A stretch of DNA of 64,000 bases from Gymnothorax reevesii. Its lineage: Eukaryota > Chordata > Actinopteri > Anguilliformes > Muraenidae. Below are positions 11,464-22,036 of this stretch, piece by piece; positions within the stretch are counted from its first letter, which is position 1; each line of letters opens with the position of its first letter. The position numbers and the translations under genes are program-made. Under the pieces are notes generated by a model. That model worked only from the letters and a program-made list of their open reading frames with translations. It was not told where the DNA came from and made no database searches. The DNA lies in NCBI GenBank assembly GCA_029721435.1, contig CM056573.1:2633501-2697500 (forward strand), given 5' to 3'.

Positions 11464-13019
11464 ATACTTCTGGCCATGTATTAAATGAAGTTATTTATTA
11501 GGATCATAATCCATTGTTTTGGTCACGGCATCAACTGAACATCAGTCAACAGGAAGCAGCACTTTGGAGGCTGAGGTCACTCATTCTGATTGGCTCTCTC
11601 TTCCTATAGCTCGGGGGAATGGGGAATAAGACAATTTCACATTCAGCACCCGTTTCCAATCTACACTGCGGATAAACACCTGCCCCCTCATCAATCAATG
11701 AAGCTGATTACAGGGCTGCTGTAGGAGAGTGATGTATGGTGAGAACATGACACGAGACGGTGAAGGCTTGATAGCAGGCTGACAAGCATTTTCTGGGATT
11801 ATTAATTAAAGGTGACGCAGTTTGTCTTTTTTTACAGGTTGTGAATAAGTGTATTTGGAGAGAGATGAAGACAGCAGTTCTCTCACAGTCTAGGGCTCCC
11901 CCTCCAAACTAACACCCTGAAGTGTTGAGAACACAGGAGACCCCAGAGAACTGTAGCATATTTAACATGTACTGTTTCAATCTCCGTTACTTTACCTGAG
12001 AAATTGAAAGTACAAAACTGTACGGAATATGGAACAATTAGCTGTGTGAGTCATATTATCAATGTATTACTTAAAGAAACACAGATGAGAATAACGTTTA
12101 AAGTAGAGCAAGAAGTAAGAAGAAGTGAGCTAATAATGCGGGATGAGATCAGGTATGGGGACAAGGGAATGACTATTATACCTGAAAATGTATCGCGAGA
12201 GAGCAATAGACATACAGAAAGACATCTATATTTGCTTTATTCCCAACCCCATAGCATTTGCTCAAGTAAATCATTAAAAATGGTTGAATATTTGATATTC
12301 TGGAATATTTGATATTCTTTGATATCCTAAACTGGAACAAATGACAAAGATTTATGGATAATTATGAAGATACATTAGAAATAGATTACTTTTGTATGAA
12401 TAGATAACGGTGATACAGATTTGGGAGTGAGACAAGAGTATGGACTTTCACAGGTTTATTTTTTTACCTTTACACAGGAAAGATAATCAGAGAAGAACAG
12501 CGAGTGAGAGGAGTATCTACTGGACGGGATAGAACCAACAGCTTAAGATGTCTGCATGATACAGCTGCACTGTGTCTCAGTGTATCTGATCTATCAGAGC
12601 TAGAAAATGTTGTTAAAGCTGGAATTTGCTATTTTTTAAGAAGTCACTTTTTGTCATATTTGTTAAAACTGTTACTATGACCTGGCAGTGGGCTGTGAGT
12701 CAGATGATCTTGGAAAAAATCAGAGTCATCTGGTTCCATCTAGTACTTCTAATTCCTTCTGCAAGATTTCACAGAGACCGAGACAAAAAAACCAATCAGA
12801 GCCAGGAGGAGTGACTTGATGATGTCAATCATTTCTTGTGCACGCACAGCTGACCGCCCCCTCCCTTGCACTTTTAACCTGTGTCTACGTCCGGCTTCTG
12901 GAGTTTTACCAAAGCAATGAGTCGGGGGCCTGGCTTTAGTCAGAGAATTGAGGAGGGTGGGGGGGGTGCGTTTAGAGGTGAGGCTACATTCAAATCTTGC
13001 TCGCTGTTCCAAGATTGCA

Positions 13020-13400
13020 TACTCCACCTTTAATGAGGAGGAAATCTTATGGTTTGGAAATGAACAATACAGCGACAAAAAAGATGCAGAATATGTGAAA
13101 ATAATCCAATTCTTCTGCCAATATGCAGAATGCAATAGCCAGTTAATGCAATAATGCTTTGACCCAAGTAGCTGATAAACAGGACTAATAAAGCTGGACT
13201 CAGGACTGAACCCTGTGGGACTCCCTTACCTACTGATAACACAAAATAAATATGACCATCAACCTGGGTAGCTCAAGTCCTGTCAGACAGAAAAATGAAC
13301 AAACCAACCAAAAGCTTGATCCTTAAAACCTACATTAATGAGATATTGTATCAAAATATCATGACGAACTGTATCAAAAGGCTTTGCTAAAAAAAATAAA
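13020..13400 (-). pseudogene. LINE reverse-transcriptase fragment
   Basis: On the minus strand, 13400-13300 reads AFDTVRHDILIQYLINVGF and 13242-13150 reads LSVGKGVPQGSVLSPALLVL. These are classic non-LTR reverse-transcriptase motifs (A-box-like AFDTV.H and GVPQGSVLGP). Stops and frameshifts separate them, and the YADD box that should follow is eroded. It has no function as it stands. Confidence 0.75.
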
Positions 13401-13533
13401 ATAAATCAAAAGCCTTTGCTGAGTAAAAAACAAAGGGAATGTTTTTATAATCCAAAGCTTTTATTATGCAACTCAATGATCCACGATAACTGTGCTTGGG
13501 TAGGTTTTTCCTTGTGCATAAGTAAAAAAAAAA

Positions 13534-13537
<4 letters not shown>

Positions 13538-13568
<31 letters not shown>
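13538..13568. repeat. (TA)n microsatellite
   Basis: A TA run immediately outside the left terminal inverted repeat of the adjacent Tc1-like element. It mirrors a second TA run beyond the right end. Confidence 0.9.
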
Positions 13569-13571
<3 letters not shown>

Positions 13572-13578
13572 TTATATG

Positions 13579-14587
13579 TATACTTAGCTCCATTAAAAAC
13601 ACACGGGTGAGGTATGTACTGTATTTGCGGCAAATTGAAAAATCTATTAATTTTTATTGCTTTTCCAGTGAGGCACGAGAGGAAATAAAGAAAAGTGTAT
13701 GGTATTGTAATCCTGACGCACCACGTGCACACGCTAATCACTTCAGTAATAACAAACATTGAACTGTTCATGATGTGTACAGTGACACTTGACTTGTTCT
13801 CTTGGGTGTGGTCAATAGCCTACATAAAGCCAACAAAAAAACTAAAAATGCTGCTGAATCAAGAAAATGCAACGGCTTGTGACACAGGAGAGAAAAAAAG
13901 AGCCTTTGGCCTGTTACGGGCAGATCTCAGCCGCCGAGGTGGCACATTATTTGCACCGTCACCGTTCAACAATCAGTCAGCTGTCTATCCGAGAATGGAA
14001 CACAGACACTGTCACTGACCGACCCGGCTTAGGGCAGCACGAGTGCCGATGGCAGCTCAAGAGCGCTACATCTGGTTACAGCCTGTACGTGACAGATTCC
14101 GAACTGCAACCCAAACTGATAATGACATGAGGGGTCCAGGACGATTGAGGGTGAGCACAAGTACCTTTTGACGCCGTCTATGTGAGCGCCACATGCGTGC
14201 GAACGGGCCCTACAGAAAAAGCCATTTTTTGCCCATTTATGAATGGCTGCCCTTACCGTGGTCGGTCAGCGACAGTCGCTGTTTTCCATTCTCAGACAGA
14301 AAGAGGGAAATAAAGTTCCATAAAATGGCACAGAGGCAGGTGCCCACAGTCAGGAGTGAAGAGTCCTGCTCCTGTTGATGGGCAAAAAAGGGTTTTCAGC
14401 TCAACGGCTCAATGTTTGTTATTACTGAAGTGATTGGCGTGTGCACGTGGTGCGTCAGGATTATAATACCACACACTTTTCTCTATTTCCTCTCGTGCCT
14501 CACTGGAAAAGCAATAAAAATCAATTGATTCTTCAATTTGCGGCAAATACAGTACATACCTCACCTGTGCGTTTTTAATTGAGCTTA

Positions 14588-14592
<5 letters not shown>
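13579..14592 (+). mobile_element. Tc1-like element with 184-bp terminal inverted repeats
   Basis: Left arm 13579-13762 and right arm 14409-14592 are inverted copies more than 90% alike by eye (shared blocks gaggtatgtactgtatttg, ttttattgcttttccagtga and cctgacgcaccacgtgcaca). Between them, 13830-14230 on the plus strand encodes scraps of a Tc1 transposase N-terminal helix-turn-helix region: EVAHYLHRHRSTISQL, then TDRPG, with frameshifts. The catalytic DDE part is missing, so this is a non-autonomous deletion derivative. Both ends abut TA dinucleotide runs, consistent with TA target preference. Confidence 0.85.

Positions 14593-14621
<29 letters not shown>
14588..14621. repeat. (TA)n microsatellite
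   Basis: About 16 TA repeats abut the right end of the Tc1-like element. Confidence 0.9.
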
Positions 14622-14623
<2 letters not shown>

Positions 14624-15569
14624 GCCCCTGAAACACAGCTTCCCTATAGAATAATGTCTTTGATAATAACCCATATGGGCCCATTTCAGCCACTCCACTT
14701 GAAATATCTTTTACTCCAATTCCGACTGTCCTCCATGCAGACACTTTCACACCTTATGAATGCTGTCATAATACACTGTGCATGGTTTCTATACTATAAG
14801 TTTTGACTCCTAGAGCACGGATTCCAAAATCTGATCCTTGAATCCAAATTTCTTCCCAAAAATTTACATTTAACAAATTTAATTTAACAATTATTGTTAC
14901 TGATTGGCCTTGCATGCTTTACTTCCTAGGGATGTTCACAGCCCTTAAGGACCATGGCTTGGGAACAGGGTTGTAATTTTTCATATTTGGTCAAGGCACA
15001 AGTAACACCAAGCACAGGAAGACCTTACCTGGAAGTTGGTGTGATACCTGCTCCACAACGCAGGGAGATGGGAGACAAAACTGGATTCCTGAAACCAGAA
15101 ATCGTGGCATCCAATGATTACAGAGCAAGAATCAATCACCCACAAATTGCAACACCCATATGAAATTTGTAAATGCCCACCGAATGTTATGTTTTAGTCA
15201 ATACTATGTTCACTACAAAAATATGAACACTCGCAAAAAGCCATTTGAATGCAGGGGGATAAAAAACCTAATCCACAACACGCTAAATGCACCATGATAA
15301 TTGTAAAATATCAACCCCTTGAAAATCCAAAGAAAACAAGCATTTCCACACTGTGCAACAATATGTTCTGCATATTCGGTACATCTTATTCCAACACTTC
15401 AGGGAATCTTATTCTATAATGCTAGTACTCAGTCAAGTATTTCAAATCGAAGACCATGTTTTAAAAGTGAAACAATTATAATAGAAAATTCAAGCTGTTT
15501 TGAGGTAGATTTGAGGACACATTGACTAGGACCTGGAAGACTGCAGGGGAGTAAGTCAGCCTAAAGAGC

Positions 15570-16415
15570 ATGACTAGGTAGTCATGGTGCATGATGGGTG
15601 TGTTGAATGCAGTCTTCTACTCTTCCTCCCTTCAGATAGAAAAAAGGTGAAAAGCATTATGGAGGTCAAATTTAGTGAATATTTCGTGGCTTCTTGGAGT
15701 GTCTTAAAGGTTGTTGACTTGAGAGGCATAGGAGAACAATTCTTTCCGATGAGTCCCCTGTGATCGATACAGGGTGGAGGTCCACCATCCTTCTTTTCCA
15801 CAAGGAAGACCCCTGCCCTGACAGAGGTGGGGGAAGGGCATATGATGCCTGCAGCTAACGACTCCAGGATATTCTTCTCCATGATCACGAGAGGGAGAAC
15901 AGGTGATCTTGCACAGCAAGAAGTCTCCAGCTGTAAGTTGTTGTCATAATCATAAGGATAATGAGGAACTATGAATTTGCTGCAGGCATTCCTGAGATCC
16001 ATATATTTGGGAGGAACAGCAGAAAGGTCGCTAGTCTGCATCTCAGGAGCAGGGGTAGTGGGATCCTCTTCAGAATGTGGTTGTTAGCGCAATCGACCCA
16101 GGGATTGTGCTTGATGAGCAGGGGTACCCCAGTACTACAGGGGCTTGCAGAGAATTGATGATGAAGTGGGTAATCTTCCATGCTAGTTGCCACAGATCAG
16201 GAGGTTCATTGGGGGAGTGACGTAGTTGATGCTGATCAGCAGAGACCCAGTAATGGCGAGAGCCTCTAGGGGATGCGGGGGAAGAAGAATAGATAGAAAG
16301 GGCTGAGGGGAAAACTTGGCATTGATAAAGTACCCATCGGCACCTGAGTCGATCAGCACTGGGATCATATGGAAGCGGTCAGAGGCTTCAATGGAAGCTT
16401 TTAAATCCAAACTAT
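15570..16415 (-). pseudogene. Ty3/gypsy retrotransposon pol fragment
   Basis: On the minus strand, 16410-16183 carries an aspartic-protease active-site segment (PVLIDSGADGYFI) followed by PHPLEALAITG. 16193-16080 carries LIKHNPWVD, the linker typical of gypsy polyproteins, and 16041-15574 carries the start of reverse transcriptase (PHYPYDY, LAAGIICPS, FLVEKKDGG, CIDHRGL). Reading frames shift between blocks and no LTRs were identified. It is a broken endogenous LTR-retrotransposon relic, described only as such. Confidence 0.85.
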
Positions 16416-16759
16416 ATCATACCCCCAGCTAATCAGTATAGCCTCAAGTTTGAGTGATCAACTTTTATACCTCAAATTTAGAATTTTTTGATTCAAACAA
16501 AAATATTTCAGACTATTACTTTGGCACATCCCCACATGTTCTCCGCTGCCTTCGAGTCACAGTCCCTGCAACTTTGCTTGTAAAAGACATTCACACTGTT
16601 CTCAAAAGTGTGTGTAACCCTTATAACTGCCATCTGGCCGGTAAAATGCCTTCCAGATCTCAAGTCTCACAAGAAAATATACAGATTAATGTAGTTTGTA
16701 TACTTTTCTATAAGCGATATAAGCATTCAAAGGTGCAGTCTAATGAATCGCAAAGTTAC

Positions 16760-16982
16760 CAGTTGTAGATCGGATGGTGGAGGTGACAGTAGAGGACGTT
16801 ATGGAAGGTATACAGTCATCATCTTGGGAGAAGCCAGCCTGGATGGCTCGGAGGTAGCTGTGGCTCCGGGTTCGAAAACAGTCAGGAAGCTCCAGCGCTT
16901 CCATAGCTTGCGACTCCATTTCACTGAACACCGACTCGCACACCGATTCAAACTGCCCGTTGAATGCAGTCGTTTCACTCAG
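16760..16982 (-). CDS. dlgap2: dlgap2 internal exon (GK-binding repeat R..SHSYLRA)
   Basis: A 223-nt exon, acceptor TCTCTCAG|CTG and donor CTG|GTAACT, phase 0 in and phase 1 out, residues about 466-539. It encodes LSETTAFNGQFESVCESVF, then SEMESQAMEALELPDCFRTR, SHSYLRAIQAGFSQDDDCIP and a Ser/Thr-rich end (STVTSTIRSTT). FESVCESVFSE and CFRTRSHSYLRAIQAG are near-identical to vertebrate DLGAP2. RSHSYLRA is one of the roughly 14-residue repeats that, when the serine is phosphorylated, bind the guanylate kinase domain of PSD-95/DLG proteins; the following acidic SQDDD matches the consensus. The exon is very well conserved and shows no damage. Confidence 0.97.
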
Positions 16983-17638
16983 CTGAGAGAAAGAAAGGAT
17001 GGAGCATTTTTATTTTTCTTAGTCAAACATTTTTGTACAGGTTCCCTTAAACGGTTACAAAACATGGGTAATGAACATTGAGATTTCCTAAGTCTGTATG
17101 CTCTATGTGCTATTTTTCTTTAACAAGCAGTTTCATTCTGTATTCATTATTCATCATTGTTTAATTGACTACAATAACATTACTAATGTTATCATGTATT
17201 ATTAATATTAATTTACAATTACGTTCATTACAAGTATTGCGCACTGACAACTCAATGATGTCCATTTCTGAAAAATTAGAATTTACTCAATAATAATAAC
17301 ATACCTTTATTTTATATTCATAAAGCACATCATATAGAACTACATCCCAAATGCTGAAAAAGTTGGCATAGTGTAATAGTGCCAATAAAACTAAAGAGCA
17401 GCAGTTTGAAAAGCCTGTTCACCCTTTACAACAACAACACACTGGACCCAATTTTCCCGCATGTGCAACATCTCATGATAAACTCACAGACCGGTTGCTA
17501 AGTCTGTTCCTATTTTACTCCCACAACAAGAACTCTTATTTTTTTGGCCAGCAACCCCACATTAGTTACTTCCTTCTCTCTCTCCACTCAGCGTAACCCT
17601 GTTCTCTCCAGCAGAGGCCGTAAGTACGCTGCCCTCAC
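16983..17638 (-). other. dlgap2: Short dlgap2 intron (phase 0)
   Basis: A 656-bp intron with donor CAG|GTGAGG at 17638 and acceptor TCTCTCAG at 16983. AT-rich, with no repeat or gene seen in it. Confidence 0.92.
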
Positions 17639-17789
17639 CTGGCTCACACAGCTGGCCTGGCTCAGGGTGCTAACCGCTCGCATGTAGCTCTGGTTTCGCG
17701 ACCGAAACTTGGGGGAGTTGCAGTTCACCGACGGGTCGATGGTGACACTGGGATGCAGGTCCCTAGCAGCCTGCAGGTGGGAGCTCTGA
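17639..17789 (-). CDS. dlgap2: dlgap2 internal exon (GK-binding repeat R..NQSYMRA)
   Basis: A 151-nt exon, acceptor CTGTTCAG|TC and donor CAG|GTGAGG, phase 2 in and phase 0 out, residues about 415-465. The first base completes a serine codon begun in the previous exon (AG|T). It encodes QSSHLQAARDLHPSVTIDP, then NCNSPKFRSRNQSYMRAVST and LSQASCVSQ. KFRSRNQSYMRAVSTLSQAS is a hallmark DLGAP segment and a guanylate-kinase-binding repeat. A second AG four bases downstream of the chosen acceptor would break the frame, so the upstream one is used. Confidence 0.96.
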
Positions 17790-19954
17790 CTGAACAGAGG
17801 AACGGGACAACAAGGATTAACCCCTTCAGTCCACTATTGCCCTTTTGAAACTGGCAGGCTGGCCCGTCCCCCACCACAGTGACGTGTTTGTGAAAATACA
17901 GCAGGTTTGCAAGTATAAAGTCTGATGATCCGTCCCAGATAACAGAAGGACAGCAGTCATACGATGAAGCTGCTGACTGCTCCCTCTGAAACTGTGGCAG
18001 TGAGCGGGCGGCGATAAAACTTTGATTGAAAAATAACCGCACAGCTCTCAGATGGCAGCATAAACAGACTCCTGTGCTACACAACAAGACATTTGATCGT
18101 TTACCCCCAGGGAAGAGAGGACTTTTCCTAGAAGAAAATATTTGCTGCGCTCAACAAGATTCTCAAAATGGCAATTCGATTTACCACAGAGCAGCAGAGT
18201 TCAATCAATGGCTGGTAATGACACAGAATGCAAATAAGGCGCTTGTTAGCGAACAGTGTTTCCAAAAAGGCACAAGCTGTGGGCAAGTTTGATACTGAAT
18301 GTACTGTGGAGAAATGGCTCTTCCCATTTTCCCCTATTTCAAAGTCATCCATGATAAAGTGCCGTGAACATGCTGGGCAGGAATATCTTTGTATTGAGTC
18401 AGGGGCAGAATTATTGCCACGCTTGATAAGCATAAAAAAAAGGCTGAATATAAGCACTTAATTATCCATATAGTTTAAGTTCATTGGATATTATATGCTT
18501 TTATCTTAATACATCTATGGTTATGTTTCAGATGCAGTTTTTTTTTCCTTTAGGTTGTTGATCAGCTGTAGATGGCGTAAACTACATTGTCCGCAGTCAT
18601 CTGTCATCTATATCTGTCATTCATAACCCGTATTGCTCAAAGTATTGCTCAAATCTGAAAAACTTGCTACGCACCATCGTTAGCATATACACCTGGCCAC
18701 AGCAGAGGGGTCAGACTGAAAAAAAACTGCAGTTGCCCATTTTGGACTTTTCTAAAATATATAAAGAGCCGAAACCTGGTATGTAAGTAATATAAAACAT
18801 TTCTCAACACAGAAAAGATGGGTTTTACCATTTCCTGAAATTGGCCTTTTGTTGACCTTTGACTTTTCTTCACCCATAGACATCCATTTAAACAAACTGA
18901 AACATCAAGCAGTCACAAATATTGATCAAATTTGATTAAACTTTGAATACAACGTCTTTTGACAAGAACTAGTTTGTCACATAATATTATTAAAAAATAG
19001 ATATAACAGGAAAAATGTAAACCTCTCTGAATCCCTTAACAAAATAGAATAGGCACTTTCCTGAGGAGGGTCAGACGATATTCTAATCCGATGTTTGTTA
19101 TTACTCCAAAATGAAAATTAAAAAGTAAATGGTTTTTTACACCAAAAGGAAAATGAAAAACAAATAACAAACCAAGCCAGAAAATACTCACCTCCGCCAA
19201 CACTGTCACTAACACTGAACAAGGCGTTTACAGATTCCCTCATTAAGAATCGATCACAAAATACAATGATAATTCTTTGGCCCATGGCCCACTCAAAACA
19301 TCACCAAAATTGATAGCGAAATTTGGGATATGTTGTCTGGACAAACATTAACAAATAAACAAATGAATACATAACTTTGCCCAACTTTGTTAGCGGAGGT
19401 AATAATACTCGCTGTATTACTTTATCAAAACTTTATCAAAATGTTCACTCAAATAGGTTCAGATTTAATTCAGCGAAATAGATCCATGGTACATTTTTTA
19501 TAATGAAAATAGAATTTTAATTCCTATTCAAAAGGCAGGCCTACAGAATAAATAAAAAAAGTAAGTCGGCTGAATCCCTTTACAAAACAAAGCAGCCATT
19601 CTTGTGTGGTCAGAGAAGTTCCACAGAGTATTTTAATTCCAAAATAAAATGAAGGTTCTTCATTAAGAATATCATCATCTTCGCCGACTCAGCAGACGTA
19701 CAGACGGTTCCTCCTCACCTGCGGTGTTAGAAGATACATTGAAAAGTCTCTCGCACCTTAAACACCTGAGAATGGGGCGGACAGACCCTGTATAAAATGG
19801 CTGCCAGAGAGGGAAACAGTGTTGTGTGCAGGTTCCAGTATTGAAGTGGACCGTCAGGCCTTAGTCTTGTTTGTTCCATAAGGGAGGTCTGCACCTCCAC
19901 CTCTGGGCTGGGGCTGTTCTGTATGGAGTCATGTGGGTTTTCCTCAGGAACTGA

Positions 19955-20182
19955 CTGTTTCCTCCTACAGTCCAGAGACATGCAGTCAGGCTAACTGGAG
20001 GCTCTAAATTGCCCACAGGTTTGAGTGTGAGAGTGAATGGTGTGTGAATGGTGTGTTGCCCTGTGATGGATGGGTGAGACGTACAGGGTGGGTCCCTGCC
20101 TGTCGCCCAGAGTCAGCTGGGATAGGCTCCAGCTCCCATGTGACCCCAGTGAGGAAGAGGCGGTTTAGAAAATGGATGGAAA
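19955..20182 (+). repeat. Fish retroposon 3' tail-like repeat
   Basis: The succession tgtttcctcctacagtccag, agacatgcagtcaggctaac, tctaaattgcccacagg, gccctgtgatggatgg, agctgggataggctccagct and aaaatggatggaaac is the widespread fish repeat associated with LINE 3' ends, which usually end in ATGG-type microsatellites. No ORF. Class by recognition only. Confidence 0.7.
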
Positions 20183-21618
20183 CATCGAACGGTTCAGAGC
20201 TCTGGAATGGAAAAGAAGTGCGATGGACGGATGGACATGTGAAAGAACAACTCATTCCTCCATCTCCATCCACCTCACAGCAGGGATAATAAACGTACGA
20301 CAGTTTGGCTTTAGTGACAACATTCACAGAGTGTTCATTTCAGAATTTTATTTTATTTTGCTGGTCTGTCCTTGTGTTTTGGTTCCAGCAGACCGCAGAG
20401 GTTTAAAGAGGTACAGTTTCAGTCTTACTGACGTGCATCTCCAGTCCCTCCAGAAAAACACTCATCATGGTCTTGATCCCACGGTTACTGTCCCTCTCTC
20501 GAGTGAGGAGACGTCTCAGGGCCGTCATCACCGGGGTTACATCTGCTGTTGAGGCAGACTGGGTGCCCGCCTACTCCCTCAGCTCTGCGAAGAGCTCTAA
20601 GATGATGGCAAATTTCTGCATTAGTGGTCACTCACTTGACATGGGTGTAGCTCTGGTGGACACTAATGGAGGAGAGTCGAGTGAGGAGGGGTATCAGGGC
20701 CCTTTCTGTTCCAGAAGACTCTCTATCATGTGACACGTGCTGTTCCACCGGATGTAGCGTTTATTTGAATTTTGCGGTATTTTCATATTCATACATGTGT
20801 ATCCACGATGGTATTCGACTGTGAAGCTGCGCAGTGCTCATCGCATTTCGTCATGCATGCATTGACTTAGCAAAGCTGGTCTTAATACTGGAAGTGCGGA
20901 CGTCGACAAAACATCACCTTCATCTCATCTCCCAATTTACGACAGTTTTGTGCTATCTCAGATCGCTCCTATTGAATTCAATTTTAATTGCATGACACTT
21001 AAAACAAAGTGCTTCATAGATGTCTGACTAACAGCGAGATTGCCCAGGGTTTGCCAGAGACAATAGTGGCAGGGGAAATCTCCCTTAATGGCGGAGAGAA
21101 AACTCTCATGGAGATGAGAAACAAACCTTCAGCAGATCCTGGGTCAGTGAGGGGGAGGGGGTAAGTTTTGTCACATATTTCAAAGTATTGCTGCAGCACA
21201 AAATGAAACTTAGATGTTAACTTGTTGTGCACTCAAAGTTTAAAACTCTAACACCTAAAAAACTAAAGTGTGCCACCATAAACAAATAAACAAACAAAAA
21301 AACCAAAGTATAAATTTGAATGGAAATCATAGGGTCACCGAGTCTCAAAAAATAGACATTACATTCTGCCTCTGCAGTAAAACATTATTTAAACGACATG
21401 ATAAGGATTACTCTAAATGCCAGGAACAATACATGCTGAGGACGAGAAACAGAGCCAAGCATCTGATTTTGCCAAACTGTCACTGGAAATATGATTTGAA
21501 ATGAGGAGGTCAAATTTAAATGTTTGTTCAGATGCAGCAGTGGGAGCTGTACAGAGAGAAGACCATAACGCCTTCAGTGCAGCACTGGGTAACTGATTAT
21601 TGGGGATTTTTTTATTAT

Positions 21619-21836
21619 TAGTCCCCTACCGGAAATGGAGGGGACTATAGGATTGCACTCTGTCCGTTCGTCTGTCCGCATTCGTGTCCGCTCCATAACT
21701 TCAATACCGTATGACCTAGGAACATCAAAGTTGGTGTGTGGTTGCATCTTGGGGAGAGGGTGTGTCATGTACCCGATTCAGGTCGCTTTGTCCTACTTTT
21801 TAGGAAATATAATATGCATACACTGGTAGGGGACTA
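21619..21836. mobile_element. MITE with GTCCCCTACC inverted ends
   Basis: About 218 bp bounded by tagtcccctacc at the left and its exact reverse complement ggtaggggacta at the right. The interior (ctgtccgttcgtctgtccgc) has no coding capacity. The superfamily cannot be assigned from 12-bp ends; no clear target duplication was seen. Confidence 0.7.
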
Positions 21837-21945
21837 GTACTGCACAGCAATACGACATTCGCTGATAGGCGGTGCACTTTTTTAACTACGATCACTGATA
21901 CAGTCAATTCCATTTATTTTCCATTATTGCCAGAACTTTAACAAA

Positions 21946-22036
21946 TATTCCAATTGAAGCACTGATTACTAAAACCCCACAAGTCAAGTCAAGTCAAGTG
22001 TGACTTATGGGGTTTTAGTAATAGGTGCTTCAATTC
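21946..22036. repeat. Foldback inverted repeat with GTCAA core
   Basis: Left arm aattgaagcactgattacta then aaaccccacaagtc; right arm is the reverse complement of gacttatggggttttagtaa then taggtgcttcaatt. The loop contains a short (gtcaa)n run. About 35-bp arms with few mismatches, consistent with a small hairpin MITE. Confidence 0.8.

Larger units (their letters stand above)
8304..16759 (-). other. dlgap2: dlgap2 intron between exons 16760-16982 and 7951-8303
   Basis: An 8.5-kb phase-1 intron with GT-AG ends. It holds a dispersed fish repeat (9.6-10.0 kb), a 26-bp minisatellite embedded in a LINE fragment, a second LINE fragment, a long-TIR Tc1 element flanked by TA runs, and a Ty3/gypsy pol fragment. 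The segments 8304-9580 and 11470-12950 show nothing I can name. Confidence 0.9.
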
